Source: WQXF01 sp031553615 (GTDB lineage Bacteria; Bacillota; Clostridia; Christensenellales; Aristaeellaceae). Taken from it: a DNA stretch of 64,000 nt. Position 1 is the stretch's first letter; each line of letters opens with the position of its first letter. This document shows, one piece after another, positions 17,464 through 26,223 of this stretch. The position numbers were made by a program, and so were the translations under genes. Under the pieces are notes generated by a model. The model did no database searches, was not told where the DNA came from, and saw only the letters and a list, made by a program, of their open reading frames with translations. Location: the NCBI GenBank assembly GCA_031553615.1, contig JAVBLJ010000008.1, positions 1-64,000 on the forward strand, written 5' to 3'.

Positions 17464-18333
17464 TCACACGGTGGATTCCAGCACGCCGCAGGCCTCGGCG
17501 ATGCGGCGGCGGTAGGCGGCCTGCAGCGCGCGCACCACCGGCCCGGGCTTGCCCTCGCCAATGGCGCGGCCCTCCACGCGAATCACCGGCGTGGGCCTGC
17601 GCGCCACCGAGGAGGAAAACGCCTCGTCGGCAGCGTACAGCTCGGTCACGGTAAACGGCCGCTCCTCCACCGGGATGCCCATCGCGGCCGCGCTCTCCAG
17701 CAGATGCGCGCGCGTGACCCCGGCCAGGATAGCGTTGGAGAGGGGGTGGGTGATCACCCGGCCTTCCTTTACGATGTACATGTTGGCGCTGGCGCATTCG
17801 GTGATCACCTCGCCCTTGCGGAAGATCGCTTGGGTGCAGCCCCGCTCCACCGCCGTCTGCATGGCCATGGCGTTGGGCAACAGGTTGAGGCACTTGATAT
17901 CGCAACGGCCCCAACGGTTATCCTCCACCAACGCGGCGGCGTCGCCCTGCTCATGCCCCTGCACATCGAGCAGGTAGGGCCGTACGGTAAGCGCAAACAC
18001 GCCCGGCGTGCCTGCGGGCGGAAATGGATGCGCGCGCGGCGCTACCCCCCGCGAAACCTGCAGGTACACCAGCAGCGAATCCCCCTCGACGCGGCTCACG
18101 GCCTCGTGCACGATGGCCTCGATCTCCTCCCGGGCATAGGGGCAGGTCAGGCGGAGCTCGGCACAGCTGCGCTCCCACCGCGTCAGATGCTCGCGCATCG
18201 CGAAGGACCGATGCTCGAACGCCAGCAGCGCTTCGTACACCCCATCCCCGAACTGGTAGGCGCGATCCTCCAGCGACACCTTGGCCTCCGCAATGAGCGA
18301 ATAGGTACCGTTCACAAACGCGATATCCCTCAT
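17464..18333 (-). CDS. dat: D-amino-acid transaminase (PLP fold type IV)
   Basis: This 289-residue enzyme starts at the ATG after GCGGAGGAGGAACGCCC; the open frame extends upstream but without homology. It shows the class IV signatures: GDGVYEALLAF near residue 29, RGVAPRAH, and the PLP lysine Lys147 in CDIKCLNLLPN. Glu179 (ITECASANMYIV) and GVTRAHLLE follow. The CDIK context is that of D-alanine transaminases rather than branched-chain ones. It would make D-Glu and D-Ala for peptidoglycan from D-amino acids and 2-oxo acids in the cytoplasm. A -10 box sits about 55 bases upstream. Confidence 0.9.
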   Translation of the reverse strand: MRDIAFVNGTYSLIAEAKVSLEDRAYQFGDGVYEALLAFEHRSFAMREHLTRWERSCAELRLTCPYAREEIEAIVHEAVSRVEGDSLLVYLQVSRGVAPRAHPFPPAGTPGVFALTVRPYLLDVQGHEQGDAAALVEDNRWGRCDIKCLNLLPNAMAMQTAVERGCTQAIFRKGEVITECASANMYIVKEGRVITHPLSNAILAGVTRAHLLESAAAMGIPVEERPFTVTELYAADEAFSSSVARRPTPVIRVEGRAIGEGKPGPVVRALQAAYRRRIAEACGVLESTV

Positions 18334-18385
18334 GGGCGTTCCTCCTCCGCGTGCGCTCCGGCCGCGCCGGGGCTTTGCATGGTTC

Positions 18386-18391
18386 ATTATA
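18386..18391 (-). promoter_or_regulatory. -10 element for the D-amino-acid transaminase gene
   Basis: A perfect TATAAT on the minus strand preceded by a T-rich stretch; the -35 is not clear. It lies just downstream of the terminator of the preceding minus-strand gene. Confidence 0.5.
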
Positions 18392-18404
18392 CCATGATTT
18401 TGCC

Positions 18405-18445
18405 GAAAAAAAACAGAAGCATGGAACTGCTCTGCGGCTCCATGC
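18405..18445 (-). terminator. Intrinsic terminator of gene 18491
   Basis: On the minus strand GCATGGA and TCCATGC (18439-18445 with 18419-18425) form a stem followed by TTCTG and a run of eight T. Confidence 0.75.
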
Positions 18446-18490
18446 GCTCTGATCGATGGTGAAGGGCCTATGAAGAGGGGCGCGGATTTG

Positions 18491-18901
18491 CTAGTTGCGG
18501 TTGTTGTACCGGGGCGGATTGCACAGCTCGTCGGCGGGAATGCTCTGGCGCGCCGCTTGCACCAGCGTAATGGGCAGCGCCTCCGGGTCGGCGTACACGC
18601 AGCCCTCCATGTGGTAATGGCCGCCGTCGGGGTCGACCAGCAGCGGATAGATATCCCGCTGCGCCAGCACCGCCGAATTGGTTTGGGCCATGACCGGATT
18701 GGGCCGGGCAAACAGGCTGAGCACCCCTACGAATATGCACACCGTCACCGCGCTCGCCGCTACGGAAATGAATACCTTCATCAACCAGTGCATGCGGTAC
18801 TTTTCGTGCCAAAGGTGATAAAGACCGATGGGCAGGCAAAGCGCCAGCCATCTTGCCAATTCCGCGTACGGCATACGTCTGCGCCGGTGCACCCTACGCA
18901 T
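18491..18901 (-). CDS. Small membrane protein with His/Cys motif resembling Ada-type metal-binding domain
   Basis: This 136-residue protein is taken from the ATG at 18901, preceded by TTGGAGGTG; a TTG six codons upstream is an alternative. A basic N-terminus is followed by two hydrophobic stretches (~residues 12-28 and ~40-65). The C-terminal part has HYHMEGCVYADPEALPITLV, a spacer and PADELCNPP. That spacing resembles the YHxxGC...PCxxC motif found at the end of many secreted nucleases and hydrolases. Here the second Cys pair is reduced to a single Cys, so metal binding is uncertain. It has its own promoter and terminator. Function unknown. Confidence 0.6.
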   Translation of the reverse strand: MRRVHRRRRMPYAELARWLALCLPIGLYHLWHEKYRMHWLMKVFISVAASAVTVCIFVGVLSLFARPNPVMAQTNSAVLAQRDIYPLLVDPDGGHYHMEGCVYADPEALPITLVQAARQSIPADELCNPPRYNNRN

Positions 18902-18973
18902 GGAAACCGTCACCTCCAACGTTTTTACGGAAATGCACTATATATGGTAGTTCATGTCAGTTTTTGCCCCTTC

Positions 18974-19002
18974 ATTGTATATCAATATATAATTCAAGTA
19001 AA
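18974..19002 (-). promoter_or_regulatory. Promoter of gene 18491
   Basis: On the minus strand TTTACT, a 17-bp spacer and TACAAT lie in an A+T-rich patch 73 bases before the start codon. Confidence 0.6.
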
Positions 19003-19203
19003 GAGCCTTTCGCCCCCAAAACGTAAACTTACTGTAAATTATGTTACAGAATTGTTTTGGAATACCTACAAATTGTATTTTCTTTACAAATCGACACTAA
19101 ATATGGTACCGCACGAGAGCGAATCACGCCCCGAAAAGTGTTTCGTCATCGTTTTGGCGCAAACACATTCGACAAGACTTTTGCGGCGTTTGCCCTTCCT
19201 GCA

Positions 19204-19232
19204 TTTACTTTTTTGCTCCAACGCTCTATACT
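19204..19232 (+). promoter_or_regulatory. Promoter of gene 19284
   Basis: TTTACT (19204-19209), a 17-bp spacer and TATACT (19227-19232) lie 52 bases upstream of the start. Confidence 0.6.
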
Positions 19233-19283
19233 GGATATCTCTCCTATCCCCGCGCATTTGTCACGCAAGAAGGAGGTACCGTC

Positions 19284-20498
19284 ATGCCGATGCGGCGTTT
19301 CATTGTGCTTGCCCTGGTTTGTATCGCCGTTCTTTGCGCCTGCTTAGGCCCCGCCGCCGCCGGAGATTCGCTGGATTGGCAGCGCAACGGCTTCGCGGTC
19401 GCTTCCGACGGCCAGGATACGTTCGTGCTGACCGCCGACGGCGTTCAATGGCATCTCCACACCGCGCAGCGCCTGCTGAACGGCGAGCCGCCGCTGTACA
19501 CCCTGCCCGAGGGCGCGGAGCCCTTCGGTCTGCTCTACGCGGACGCCGCTTCCGTTTGGTACGCGCGCTACAGCGCGACCCACCGGTATACCGAGGATGG
19601 TCAGCTCTTTGCGGCGCTGGAGTTTGTGCGGTACGATCGCGGCTCCGGCGCGGAGACCGTGGTGGTGTCCGATGCGAACCCGAGCACGCTGTTCCTTCGC
19701 GATGGCCGCACCCTCAGCTTCCTGCCCTTTGGCGATGCATCTTCGCTGGCGACCGTCGATTTTGCGGCGCAGACCGACACGCTCACCCTGAAGATCGACG
19801 ATTCCATCATTTGGGATGTCACACAGCTCGATGACGCGCTCTACCTGCTGCTCTACAACGATGAGAGCGGTCTCGAGATGCTCTACCGCGTCACCGACGA
19901 GGGCTCCGAAAAGCTGCCCGAGCCCGAACCCCGGCCCGATGTCAGCTGGTTCCAGGGCCGCTACCGCGCCTATTACACCGCCGAGGACGTCTACTATGCC
20001 GCGCCGCTGTCCGCGCCCACCGAAGCGCACCCGCTCGCTGAGCGGGACGAGGAGGACATCTACTTTTTCGGCGATTACCGCTGGATCTGCGATGTCGATG
20101 TGGGCAACGTGGCCGCTCTCTACCGTCTGCCCCTAAGCGAGGAGGAGCCGACCTACTACCTGGAGTTCGATGCGCTTCCGCAGCCCTTCGTGCACGGCAT
20201 CACCAACGGCGCGGAGTTGACCACCCTCGACCGCCGAGGCCGCATTCTGCACGTGGATGCTAGCTTCACCGCCCTGACCCAGCTTGCCCAGACTGACTAT
20301 ACCACCCTCTTTTCCGAAGGCCAGTGGGTATACGCGCTGCCCTTCCCCCAGTACATCGTGTTGCTTGGCTACTCCGAAGCCTACCTTCCCTCCGAAGGGC
20401 TGGGGCTGGCGTTCGACATGGTGCGCATCGTGCGCATGGGCGAAGGGATGACGCCAAAGGTGCCCGACTGGCTGAAGCTGCGGGGACTGCCGGAGTAA
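19284..20498 (+). CDS. Secreted propeller-like protein, function unknown
   Basis: This 404-residue protein starts at the ATG after AAGAAGGAGGTACCGTC. An N-terminal signal peptide ends near PAAAG; VLCAC inside it could be an atypical lipobox. The mature part is made of repeated short beta-type motifs (DGQDTFVLTADGVQWH, RDGRTLSFLPFGDAS, LDDALYLLLYNDESG, EDVYYAAPL, ITNGAELTTLDRRGRI) with the look of a beta-propeller. Texture and size recall the N-terminal halves of the three SBP fusions at 758-8836. It may therefore be a stand-alone version of that module, but residue-level homology was not established. It is followed 214 bp downstream by a Wzy-like gene. Confidence 0.65.
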   Translation: MPMRRFIVLALVCIAVLCACLGPAAAGDSLDWQRNGFAVASDGQDTFVLTADGVQWHLHTAQRLLNGEPPLYTLPEGAEPFGLLYADAASVWYARYSATHRYTEDGQLFAALEFVRYDRGSGAETVVVSDANPSTLFLRDGRTLSFLPFGDASSLATVDFAAQTDTLTLKIDDSIIWDVTQLDDALYLLLYNDESGLEMLYRVTDEGSEKLPEPEPRPDVSWFQGRYRAYYTAEDVYYAAPLSAPTEAHPLAERDEEDIYFFGDYRWICDVDVGNVAALYRLPLSEEEPTYYLEFDALPQPFVHGITNGAELTTLDRRGRILHVDASFTALTQLAQTDYTTLFSEGQWVYALPFPQYIVLLGYSEAYLPSEGLGLAFDMVRIVRMGEGMTPKVPDWLKLRGLPE

Positions 20499-20712
20499 GG
20501 GGCCTCTTGGGGCCTGCTTCCTTCGGAATGGTGGGGCAAATGGCTCGGCTTACCGCTTTGGCGCGAGCGCCTTGGGGGTATTTCCTGGGCAATCGCTTCT
20601 TTTCCGCAATCCGCAGGCACAGGCTACCCTTCGATTTGCAAAGCGAAGGCCTCTCCTCTCAACAGAGCGGGTCGCTCTTCCACAATAAAAGGCTGAAAGG
20701 CGGGGTGCATGC

Positions 20713-22317
20713 ATGCGTACCGCGTTGTCCCCTTGGCTACGCTGGCGCGCGCTGGCCGATAGCCCTTGGTTGCTGCTGGCGCTGGCCCTGGCGGTGCTTT
20801 GCTACCCGTTGGGTGTGGTTTTTCCATGGATTGGTGCCGCAATTTTGGCGCTGCTTTGCTTGGGTTCGCCCGTTACCCTGGGCTGCGCGTACGCCGGACT
20901 TTTCCTTTTTGACAACATGCTGCCCTTCCCCGCGCTGGGCGGCTCCTTGGTGCGCCTGCTGCAGCTGGGTATTCTGCTGCGAGGTGCGCTTTTTCTGCTG
21001 CGCGCCCGCGCTCTGCCCGACCGATTCGCTTGGATTGCGGCGCTTTTGACCGCCGCCACCTGCGGCATCAGCTTTGCGCTGAAGGGCTTGACCGGCGATA
21101 GCGCCAGCTTTGCCATCAGCATGCTGGTGATGCTCGCGCTGCGCGCCCAACTCTGCGCGCCCGTTCAGGCCGATCTTGCGGCAGCGGTGCGGCGGATGCT
21201 GCGCACCTACGTGGCCTCCGCCGTGGTCGCGGTGCTGTTTGGCGTGCTCTACAACCGCTTCTACGTGCTGGACGGCGGTGCTACGATCCGCTTTTTGGGA
21301 ACCCATGAGCCCAACTTCATGGGCATGTTTCTGGATGTGGCGCTACTGATTTGGCTTACGCTTCCGCAAGGCTTCCTGGTGCGCGGTGCGCCTTGGATGC
21401 GCTGTGCGCTCGATGCCGCAGTGCTGGGCATGTTGCTCGGCGGGCTTTTGATCACCGGGAGCCTGACCGGCATGGGCATCACCGGGGCGATGCTGGTGGC
21501 GGTGGTTTGGCGAACCTGCCGCGCGGGCGGCGAAGGCGGCGCTTGGCGCGGCCGATTGGGACAGCTGCTTTTGCGGCTGCTCTGCGGGGCGATGATCGCG
21601 GGGCTGGTTGCGGCGGGCAGCCTACAGCTCGCGCGGATGCGGCCCCAGCTTGGTCGCGACCTGTACGCGATCACAGAATCGACCGGCACGGTGGGCGCGG
21701 ATACCCCCGCTTACCTCGCCGAGTACGAGTACCGCGCACTGCGGGCGGCGGGCGAGCCGATCGCGCCCCATCTGCTGACTACCGCCGAATGGAAGGCCTA
21801 CCGCGAGGCCCACGGCATTGCGCCCGTTCAGTTCCGGTTGGAGGATGCGGAGCCGCCATTGCAGGATGGTTTCGCGCAGGCGGTGCGGCGCATTCCCGTG
21901 CTGGGCGCGCGCCTGTATACCGTGCTGGGCTATGCGCGGCTCTACGGGCTGGATGCGGCAACCTCGGGCCGCTGGGGGCTGATTACCGAAAAACTGCGCG
22001 ATTTTGCCGCGATTCCACTCTGGCAGAAGCTGGTGGGCCGGGGGCCCGATGCCGAGACCACCTACCTGCCGCTGATGAGCACCTTCTCCTTTTCGCACAA
22101 CAGCTACCTCGATATGCTCTCCGGCTTCGGCCTGCTGGGCATGGCCACCCTGCTTTGGTGGTTCGTGCGCACGGTGCGCCGTGGCCGCTTCTTCGGCAGG
22201 CCCGTCGACCCGGACGTGCGCGCCGCGCTCACCCTGGCCCGCATCGCACTGCTGCTCCATGCCGCCACGCTGAGCATGTACCTCAACCGGCTGTTCCTTT
22301 TCCTGTTTGTGGGTTGA
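20713..22317 (+). CDS. Polytopic membrane protein of the O-antigen ligase / Wzy polymerase type
   Basis: This 534-residue protein starts after GAAAGGCGGGGTGCATGC. It has roughly ten to twelve hydrophobic segments. A large external loop at ~300-455 contains SGRWGLITEKL and ends in SHNSYLDMLSGFGLLG (~459-474). That His-Asn-Ser-Tyr...Gly-Leu-Leu-Gly motif is typical of the Wzy_C domain of polymerases and ligases that handle undecaprenyl-linked glycans outside the membrane. It lies among secreted-protein genes rather than in the polysaccharide cluster at 27-38 kb, but could act on its products. Substrate unknown. Confidence 0.75.
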   Translation: MRTALSPWLRWRALADSPWLLLALALAVLCYPLGVVFPWIGAAILALLCLGSPVTLGCAYAGLFLFDNMLPFPALGGSLVRLLQLGILLRGALFLLRARALPDRFAWIAALLTAATCGISFALKGLTGDSASFAISMLVMLALRAQLCAPVQADLAAAVRRMLRTYVASAVVAVLFGVLYNRFYVLDGGATIRFLGTHEPNFMGMFLDVALLIWLTLPQGFLVRGAPWMRCALDAAVLGMLLGGLLITGSLTGMGITGAMLVAVVWRTCRAGGEGGAWRGRLGQLLLRLLCGAMIAGLVAAGSLQLARMRPQLGRDLYAITESTGTVGADTPAYLAEYEYRALRAAGEPIAPHLLTTAEWKAYREAHGIAPVQFRLEDAEPPLQDGFAQAVRRIPVLGARLYTVLGYARLYGLDAATSGRWGLITEKLRDFAAIPLWQKLVGRGPDAETTYLPLMSTFSFSHNSYLDMLSGFGLLGMATLLWWFVRTVRRGRFFGRPVDPDVRAALTLARIALLLHAATLSMYLNRLFLFLFVG

Positions 22318-22381
22318 CCCTTGCACTACCTTGCGAGGAAGTCCGGGAGGGCCGCAGTTTTCAGGCAGGAGGTTTTTCAGG

Positions 22382-23677
22382 ATGAAGCATAGAGCGACAG
22401 CGGCCTTTATCGCGCTGGCGATGTGCCTTGCTCCCTTCGCCGCCCTGGCGGACGATGGCCGATACATAGACGACTACGAGTATGCCGAGCCCGGCGAGTT
22501 ATACTACCAGTGGGATGGTGTGATCTACCGCATGGTTGACGATCATGCGGAGTTTGAGAGCTTCCTACTTCCAACCGATGAGGAGTTTGAGGCCGAGGGG
22601 GGCACGGTAGCGGTGCTGCATGAGGTGGTGGACGGCTTGCCCATGATCACCGAGGAGCTATCGTTCTCCTTCGATTACACCACCACCAGTGTCACGCTTT
22701 CGAAAGGGATACGCTCCATCGACTTTTCCGATTGCTATGTGATGGAGCACCTGGTGTTCTCCGATACCGTAACCGAGATTGCGGACTATGGACTAGCGCA
22801 CAATCGGATCAAGCGCCTTATCCTCCCGCCCACCGTGCAAACGATCGGCGAATACGCGTTTTGGAATGGTGGGCTAAAGGAGGTCGTTTTGCCTGAAGGG
22901 CTCGAGATGCTGAACGCCGGCCTTTTCGAAGATTGCTATTCCCTGCGCAGCGTAACTTTGCCCAGCACGATCACCACCATTGGCGGGTGTGTTTTTCTGA
23001 ATACTGCGCTAGCCAGCCTCGATATCCCGGAAGCGACGACCCAAATTGACCCCTCCGCGTTTGTGGGTTGCGACGATCTGATAGGCTTCAACGTTCACCC
23101 GGAGAACGAGGCCTACTACAGCGTGGACGGCCTGCTGTACAGCCGGGAGGACAACCTGCTGCTGCGCTACCCACCCGCTCGGAGCGATGCTTACGATTTG
23201 CCCGAGGGCACAAAAGCATTTCACCCGCTCGCCTTTTTGCGCAACGCCAGCCTGCGGAGCATCTCCCTTCCCAATGGCATCGAGGAGCTGGGTGACTTCT
23301 CCTTTGCCAGCTGCACATCGCTGGAGCGGGTTTCGCTGCCCCTCACGCTCCTCGATATTCCCGCAGGCTTGTTTGAAAACTGCATCGCACTTCAGGCGAT
23401 CACTGTGCCCCCAGGCGTGCGCTCGATTGGGCATGGAGCTTTCTACAACTGCGCCACTTTGGAGCGGGTTTTTCTCTCCGAAGGGCTCGAGTGCATTGAT
23501 GCCAACGCATTCTCCTTTTGCGAATCGCTGCGCGAGCTGCGCATCCCAGCCAGCGTGGACAAGATTGGCGGGGAGGCCTTCGCGGATTGCGCCCCGGATT
23601 TCACGCTCATCGTGGCCGAGGGCTCCTTCGCGCAGCAGTATGCGCAGGAGAACAGGATTCCCTATCGGGTGGAGTAA
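22382..23677 (+). CDS. Secreted leucine-rich-repeat (LRR_5/BspA-type) surface protein
   Basis: This 431-residue protein starts at the ATG after CAGGAGGTTTTTCAGG. It has a signal peptide (residues 1-23, ending FAALA|DD). From ~100 to the end it consists of about nine ~23-residue LRR_5 repeats (IRSIDFSDCYVMEHLVFSD, VQTIGEYAFWNGGLKEVVLP, IGHGAFYNCATLERVFLS, IDANAFSFCESLRELRIPA). No cell-wall anchor motif or catalytic domain is seen. Such proteins usually bind other proteins or host surfaces. The gene follows the Wzy-like gene by 64 bp and may be co-transcribed with it. Confidence 0.88.
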   Translation: MKHRATAAFIALAMCLAPFAALADDGRYIDDYEYAEPGELYYQWDGVIYRMVDDHAEFESFLLPTDEEFEAEGGTVAVLHEVVDGLPMITEELSFSFDYTTTSVTLSKGIRSIDFSDCYVMEHLVFSDTVTEIADYGLAHNRIKRLILPPTVQTIGEYAFWNGGLKEVVLPEGLEMLNAGLFEDCYSLRSVTLPSTITTIGGCVFLNTALASLDIPEATTQIDPSAFVGCDDLIGFNVHPENEAYYSVDGLLYSREDNLLLRYPPARSDAYDLPEGTKAFHPLAFLRNASLRSISLPNGIEELGDFSFASCTSLERVSLPLTLLDIPAGLFENCIALQAITVPPGVRSIGHGAFYNCATLERVFLSEGLECIDANAFSFCESLRELRIPASVDKIGGEAFADCAPDFTLIVAEGSFAQQYAQENRIPYRVE

Positions 23678-23698
23678 TGCTTTGCGGCAATGCGAGGC

Positions 23699-23727
23699 TT
23701 GCCATCCGCTCCCGTATGCCCTACAAT
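23699..23727 (+). promoter_or_regulatory. Promoter of the CBM9-like gene
   Basis: TTGCCA (23699-23704), a 17-bp spacer and TACAAT (23722-23727), 42 bases before the start codon. Confidence 0.55.
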
Positions 23728-23768
23728 AGGTCAAGAATGATTCAGCTACACAAAAGGAGGACATCACC

Positions 23769-24818
23769 ATGCCCAGAGCGCACGTTCCGCTGCCCCGCAT
23801 CCATTTTGCTCCCCCGAGCTACGTTTGCGCGCGCACCCATACGCCCCTGACCATCGACGGGAACCTGGAAAAGCCCGAATGGGCCGCCGCGCCCTGGAGC
23901 AGCGAATATGTGGACATCGCGGGCTCGCACAATCGGCCCCTGCCCGCACAGCGCACGCGCATGAAGATGCTTTGGGATGAGGAATACCTCTACGTGGGTG
24001 CGGAGCTGATGGAGCACCGCATTTGGGCCACGCTCACCGAGCGCGATTGCGTGATTTACTACGATAACGACTTCGAGCTGTTCTTCGACCCCACGGGCAG
24101 CACCCATGCGTACTTCGAGATCGAGCTCAACGCGCTGGGCACGGTGTGGGATTTGCTGATGACCAAGCCCTACCGCGACGAGGGCATCCCGGTGTATGGC
24201 TTCGACGTGAAGGGGATGAAGGTGGGCATCCATGTGGATGGCGTGCTCAACGGCCCCGGCCCGGCCACCGATGCGGACGCGGTGAGCAAGCGCTGGTGCG
24301 TGGAGGTCGCCATTCCGTGGGCCTCGCTCTACACCGACGCCGACCGCACGCATCACGCAGTGCGCGCCCCCAAGCCGGGCACGATGTGGCGCATGAACTT
24401 CTCGCGCGTGGAATGGCGCACCGAGGTGGTCGATGGGCAGATCCGCAAGCAGCTCGATCCCGCCACGGGCAAGCCCTACCCGGAGGACAACTGGGTCTGG
24501 GCCCCGACGGGGCTGATCGACATCCACTACCCGGAGCTTTGGGGCTGCGTGATTTTTCAGGATGAAGCGACCCAGCGCGCCGAGGTGCCGGAGACCGAGC
24601 GCGTGAAGTGGGCGCTGCGCCTGCTCTACTACCGCCAGCACGCGCACCGCGATGCGCACGGCTGCTTCACCGCCGATTTCTCGCTGCTGCGCGGCGAGGA
24701 GGAATGGCCCGTGATCCCGCAGATCGAGATCACCCGCGATCTGTTCCAGGCCACGCTGGCCTCCGATCACGGAACCTGGTCGATCCGTGAGGATGGCTAC
24801 GTTTGGTGCATCGGCTAA
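23769..24818 (+). CDS. CBM9-like (DOMON-like) carbohydrate-binding family protein
   Basis: This 349-residue protein starts after AAAAGGAGGACATCACC. No signal peptide is visible. Residues ~22-260 match the family 9-like carbohydrate-binding fold: LTIDGNLEKPEWAAAPWS, MKMLWDEEYLYVGAELME, DNDFELFFDPTGSTHAYFEI, RWCVEVAIPWASL and MWRMNFSRVEW then WAPTGLIDIHYPELWG. Stand-alone proteins of this type are often annotated as carbohydrate-binding or as family 9 sugar-binding proteins. The lack of an export signal suggests an intracellular role or export by another route. It is flanked by its own promoter and by a nine-unit repeat array downstream. Confidence 0.8.
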   Translation: MPRAHVPLPRIHFAPPSYVCARTHTPLTIDGNLEKPEWAAAPWSSEYVDIAGSHNRPLPAQRTRMKMLWDEEYLYVGAELMEHRIWATLTERDCVIYYDNDFELFFDPTGSTHAYFEIELNALGTVWDLLMTKPYRDEGIPVYGFDVKGMKVGIHVDGVLNGPGPATDADAVSKRWCVEVAIPWASLYTDADRTHHAVRAPKPGTMWRMNFSRVEWRTEVVDGQIRKQLDPATGKPYPEDNWVWAPTGLIDIHYPELWGCVIFQDEATQRAEVPETERVKWALRLLYYRQHAHRDAHGCFTADFSLLRGEEEWPVIPQIEITRDLFQATLASDHGTWSIREDGYVWCIG

Positions 24819-24853
24819 CCGCACGCCTATTTCCCAGGAAATACGCTGCGGTC

Positions 24854-24934
24854 CCCTTGATTTTCTTGATTCCCATCGAGCCCCTCGATCTCATCGAGCC
24901 CCTTGATCTCACCGATCTCCTTGATCTCACCGAT
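24854..24934 (+). repeat. Nine 9-bp degenerate tandem units upstream of ychF
   Basis: The units are CCCTTGATT, TTCTTGATT, CCCATCGAG, CCCCTCGAT, CTCATCGAG, CCCCTTGAT, CTCACCGAT, CTCCTTGAT and CTCACCGAT, with an exact 9-bp period. The array ends 57 bases before the ychF start and contains no start codon. Confidence 0.9.
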
Positions 24935-24990
24935 CGAGCCGCGTACACCCATCATCCGTCGCAACCCCGCGACACCAAAGGAGCGCATGC

Positions 24991-26088
24991 ATGAAGCTAG
25001 GAGTCGTCGGCCTGCCCAACGTGGGCAAGAGCACGCTGTTTAACGCCATCACCCAGGCCGGAGCCGAGGCGGCCAACTATCCGTTTTGCACCATCGAGCC
25101 CAATACCGGCATCGTCCCGGTGCCCGATCCGCGCCTCGACGTGCTGACCGAGATGTATCACCCGAAAAAGACCACGCCGGCCGTGGTGGAGTTTGTGGAC
25201 ATCGCCGGGCTGGTCAAGGGCGCGAGCAAGGGCGAAGGCTTGGGCAACAAGTTCCTTTCGCACATCCGCGAGGTCGACGCCATCGTGCACGTGGTGCGCT
25301 GCTTCGAGGATGAGAACATCATCCATGTGGACGGCAGCATCGATCCGGCGCGCGATATCGAGACCATCCACATCGAGCTGATCGCCGCCGACCGGGAGAC
25401 GGTCGCCCGCCGCCACGAGCGCGCCGCCAAGATGATCAAGGGCGGCGATCGCAAATTTCAGGAGGAGATCGACACCGCTAACCTGCTGATGGAGCACCTG
25501 GACAGCCTGCAGCCCGCCCGCACCTGCCCGCTATCCCCGGAGCAGGCCGAGACCGTGCGCGGCTGGTTTCTGCTGACCACCAAGCCGGTGATCTATGCAG
25601 CCAACATCGCCGAATCCGACCTGGGCAGCAACCTGGACGAACTGCCTCGCCTGCAAAAGGTGCAGGAGATCGCGCGCGCCGAGGGCGCGGAAGTGCTGGT
25701 CATTTGCGCGCAGATCGAGGAAGAAATATCCCGCATGGAGCCCGCCGAGAAGGCCGAATTCCTGCAGGAGCTGGGCATCGGCCAGTCGGGTCTCGACAGG
25801 CTGGTCACCGCGTGCTACAAGCTGCTGGGCCTCATCAGCTTCCTGACCGCCGGAGCCGACGAGTGCCGCGCCTGGACCATCACCCAAGGCATGCGCGCAC
25901 CCCAGGCCGCCGGAAAGATTCACACCGATTTCGAGCGCGGTTTCATTCGCGCCGAGATCGTGCCCTTCGCCGCCCTGGTCGCCTCGGGCAGCATGAACGC
26001 CTGCCGTGAGAAGGGCCAGATTCGCTCCGAGGGCAAGGAGTACGTGATGCAGGACGGCGACATCACGCTGTTCCGGTTTAACGTGTAA
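24991..26088 (+). CDS. ychF: Redox-regulated ATPase YchF (OLA1 family)
   Basis: This 365-residue protein has the usual family length and starts after ACCAAAGGAGCGCATGC. It shows GLPNVGKST at residues 6-14, ANYPFCTIEPNTG, and VDIAGLVKGASKGEGLGNKF with the DxxG-type motif. The C-terminal TGS-like domain covers the last ~85 residues (FLTAGADECRAWTITQGM through ILVASGSMNACREKGQI-like segments to the end). YchF is an Obg-family P-loop protein that prefers ATP and binds ribosomes in the cytoplasm. A 9-bp tandem array lies between it and the preceding gene. Confidence 0.95.
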   Translation: MKLGVVGLPNVGKSTLFNAITQAGAEAANYPFCTIEPNTGIVPVPDPRLDVLTEMYHPKKTTPAVVEFVDIAGLVKGASKGEGLGNKFLSHIREVDAIVHVVRCFEDENIIHVDGSIDPARDIETIHIELIAADRETVARRHERAAKMIKGGDRKFQEEIDTANLLMEHLDSLQPARTCPLSPEQAETVRGWFLLTTKPVIYAANIAESDLGSNLDELPRLQKVQEIARAEGAEVLVICAQIEEEISRMEPAEKAEFLQELGIGQSGLDRLVTACYKLLGLISFLTAGADECRAWTITQGMRAPQAAGKIHTDFERGFIRAEIVPFAALVASGSMNACREKGQIRSEGKEYVMQDGDITLFRFNV

Positions 26089-26097
26089 GGGGGGAAC

Positions 26098-26178
26098 GAC
26101 CAAGGGAGCGACCAAGGGAACGCCAAGAGCGCTGCCCTTGGAACCTGCCAAAGGGGCATTGCCCCTTTGGAAACCCAT
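26098..26178 (+). repeat. Hairpin repeat family B, copy
   Basis: Paired hairpins follow ychF: CCAAG...CTTGG (26123-26141) and a perfect CCAAAGGGGCATTGCCCCTTTGG-type stem (26148-26170), ending in AAACCCAT. The same arrangement occurs in inverse orientation at 63622-63679. It is probably a dispersed REP-like element that may also act as terminator. Confidence 0.7.
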
Positions 26179-26223
26179 CCTGCGTACGGTGGACATATGG
26201 GAAATGAAAAGGAGGAAACTTTC

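Larger units (their letters stand above)
18920..19283. other. A+T-rich divergent intergenic region
   Basis: These 364 bp between divergent genes are clearly richer in A+T than the surroundings. I see a promoter toward each side (18974-19002 and 19204-19232) and several -10-like boxes. No gene or known RNA is recognised. Confidence 0.6.

Noticed and set aside
16051..18462. 803-residue plus-strand open frame
   Set aside because: It is antisense to the M42 peptidase and D-amino-acid transaminase genes and has no domain-like sequence; high GC creates such shadows.
24854..24934. Small serine/arginine-rich peptide encoded by the 9-bp array
   Set aside because: Open frames exist on both strands only because the period is a multiple of three; none has a ribosome site.
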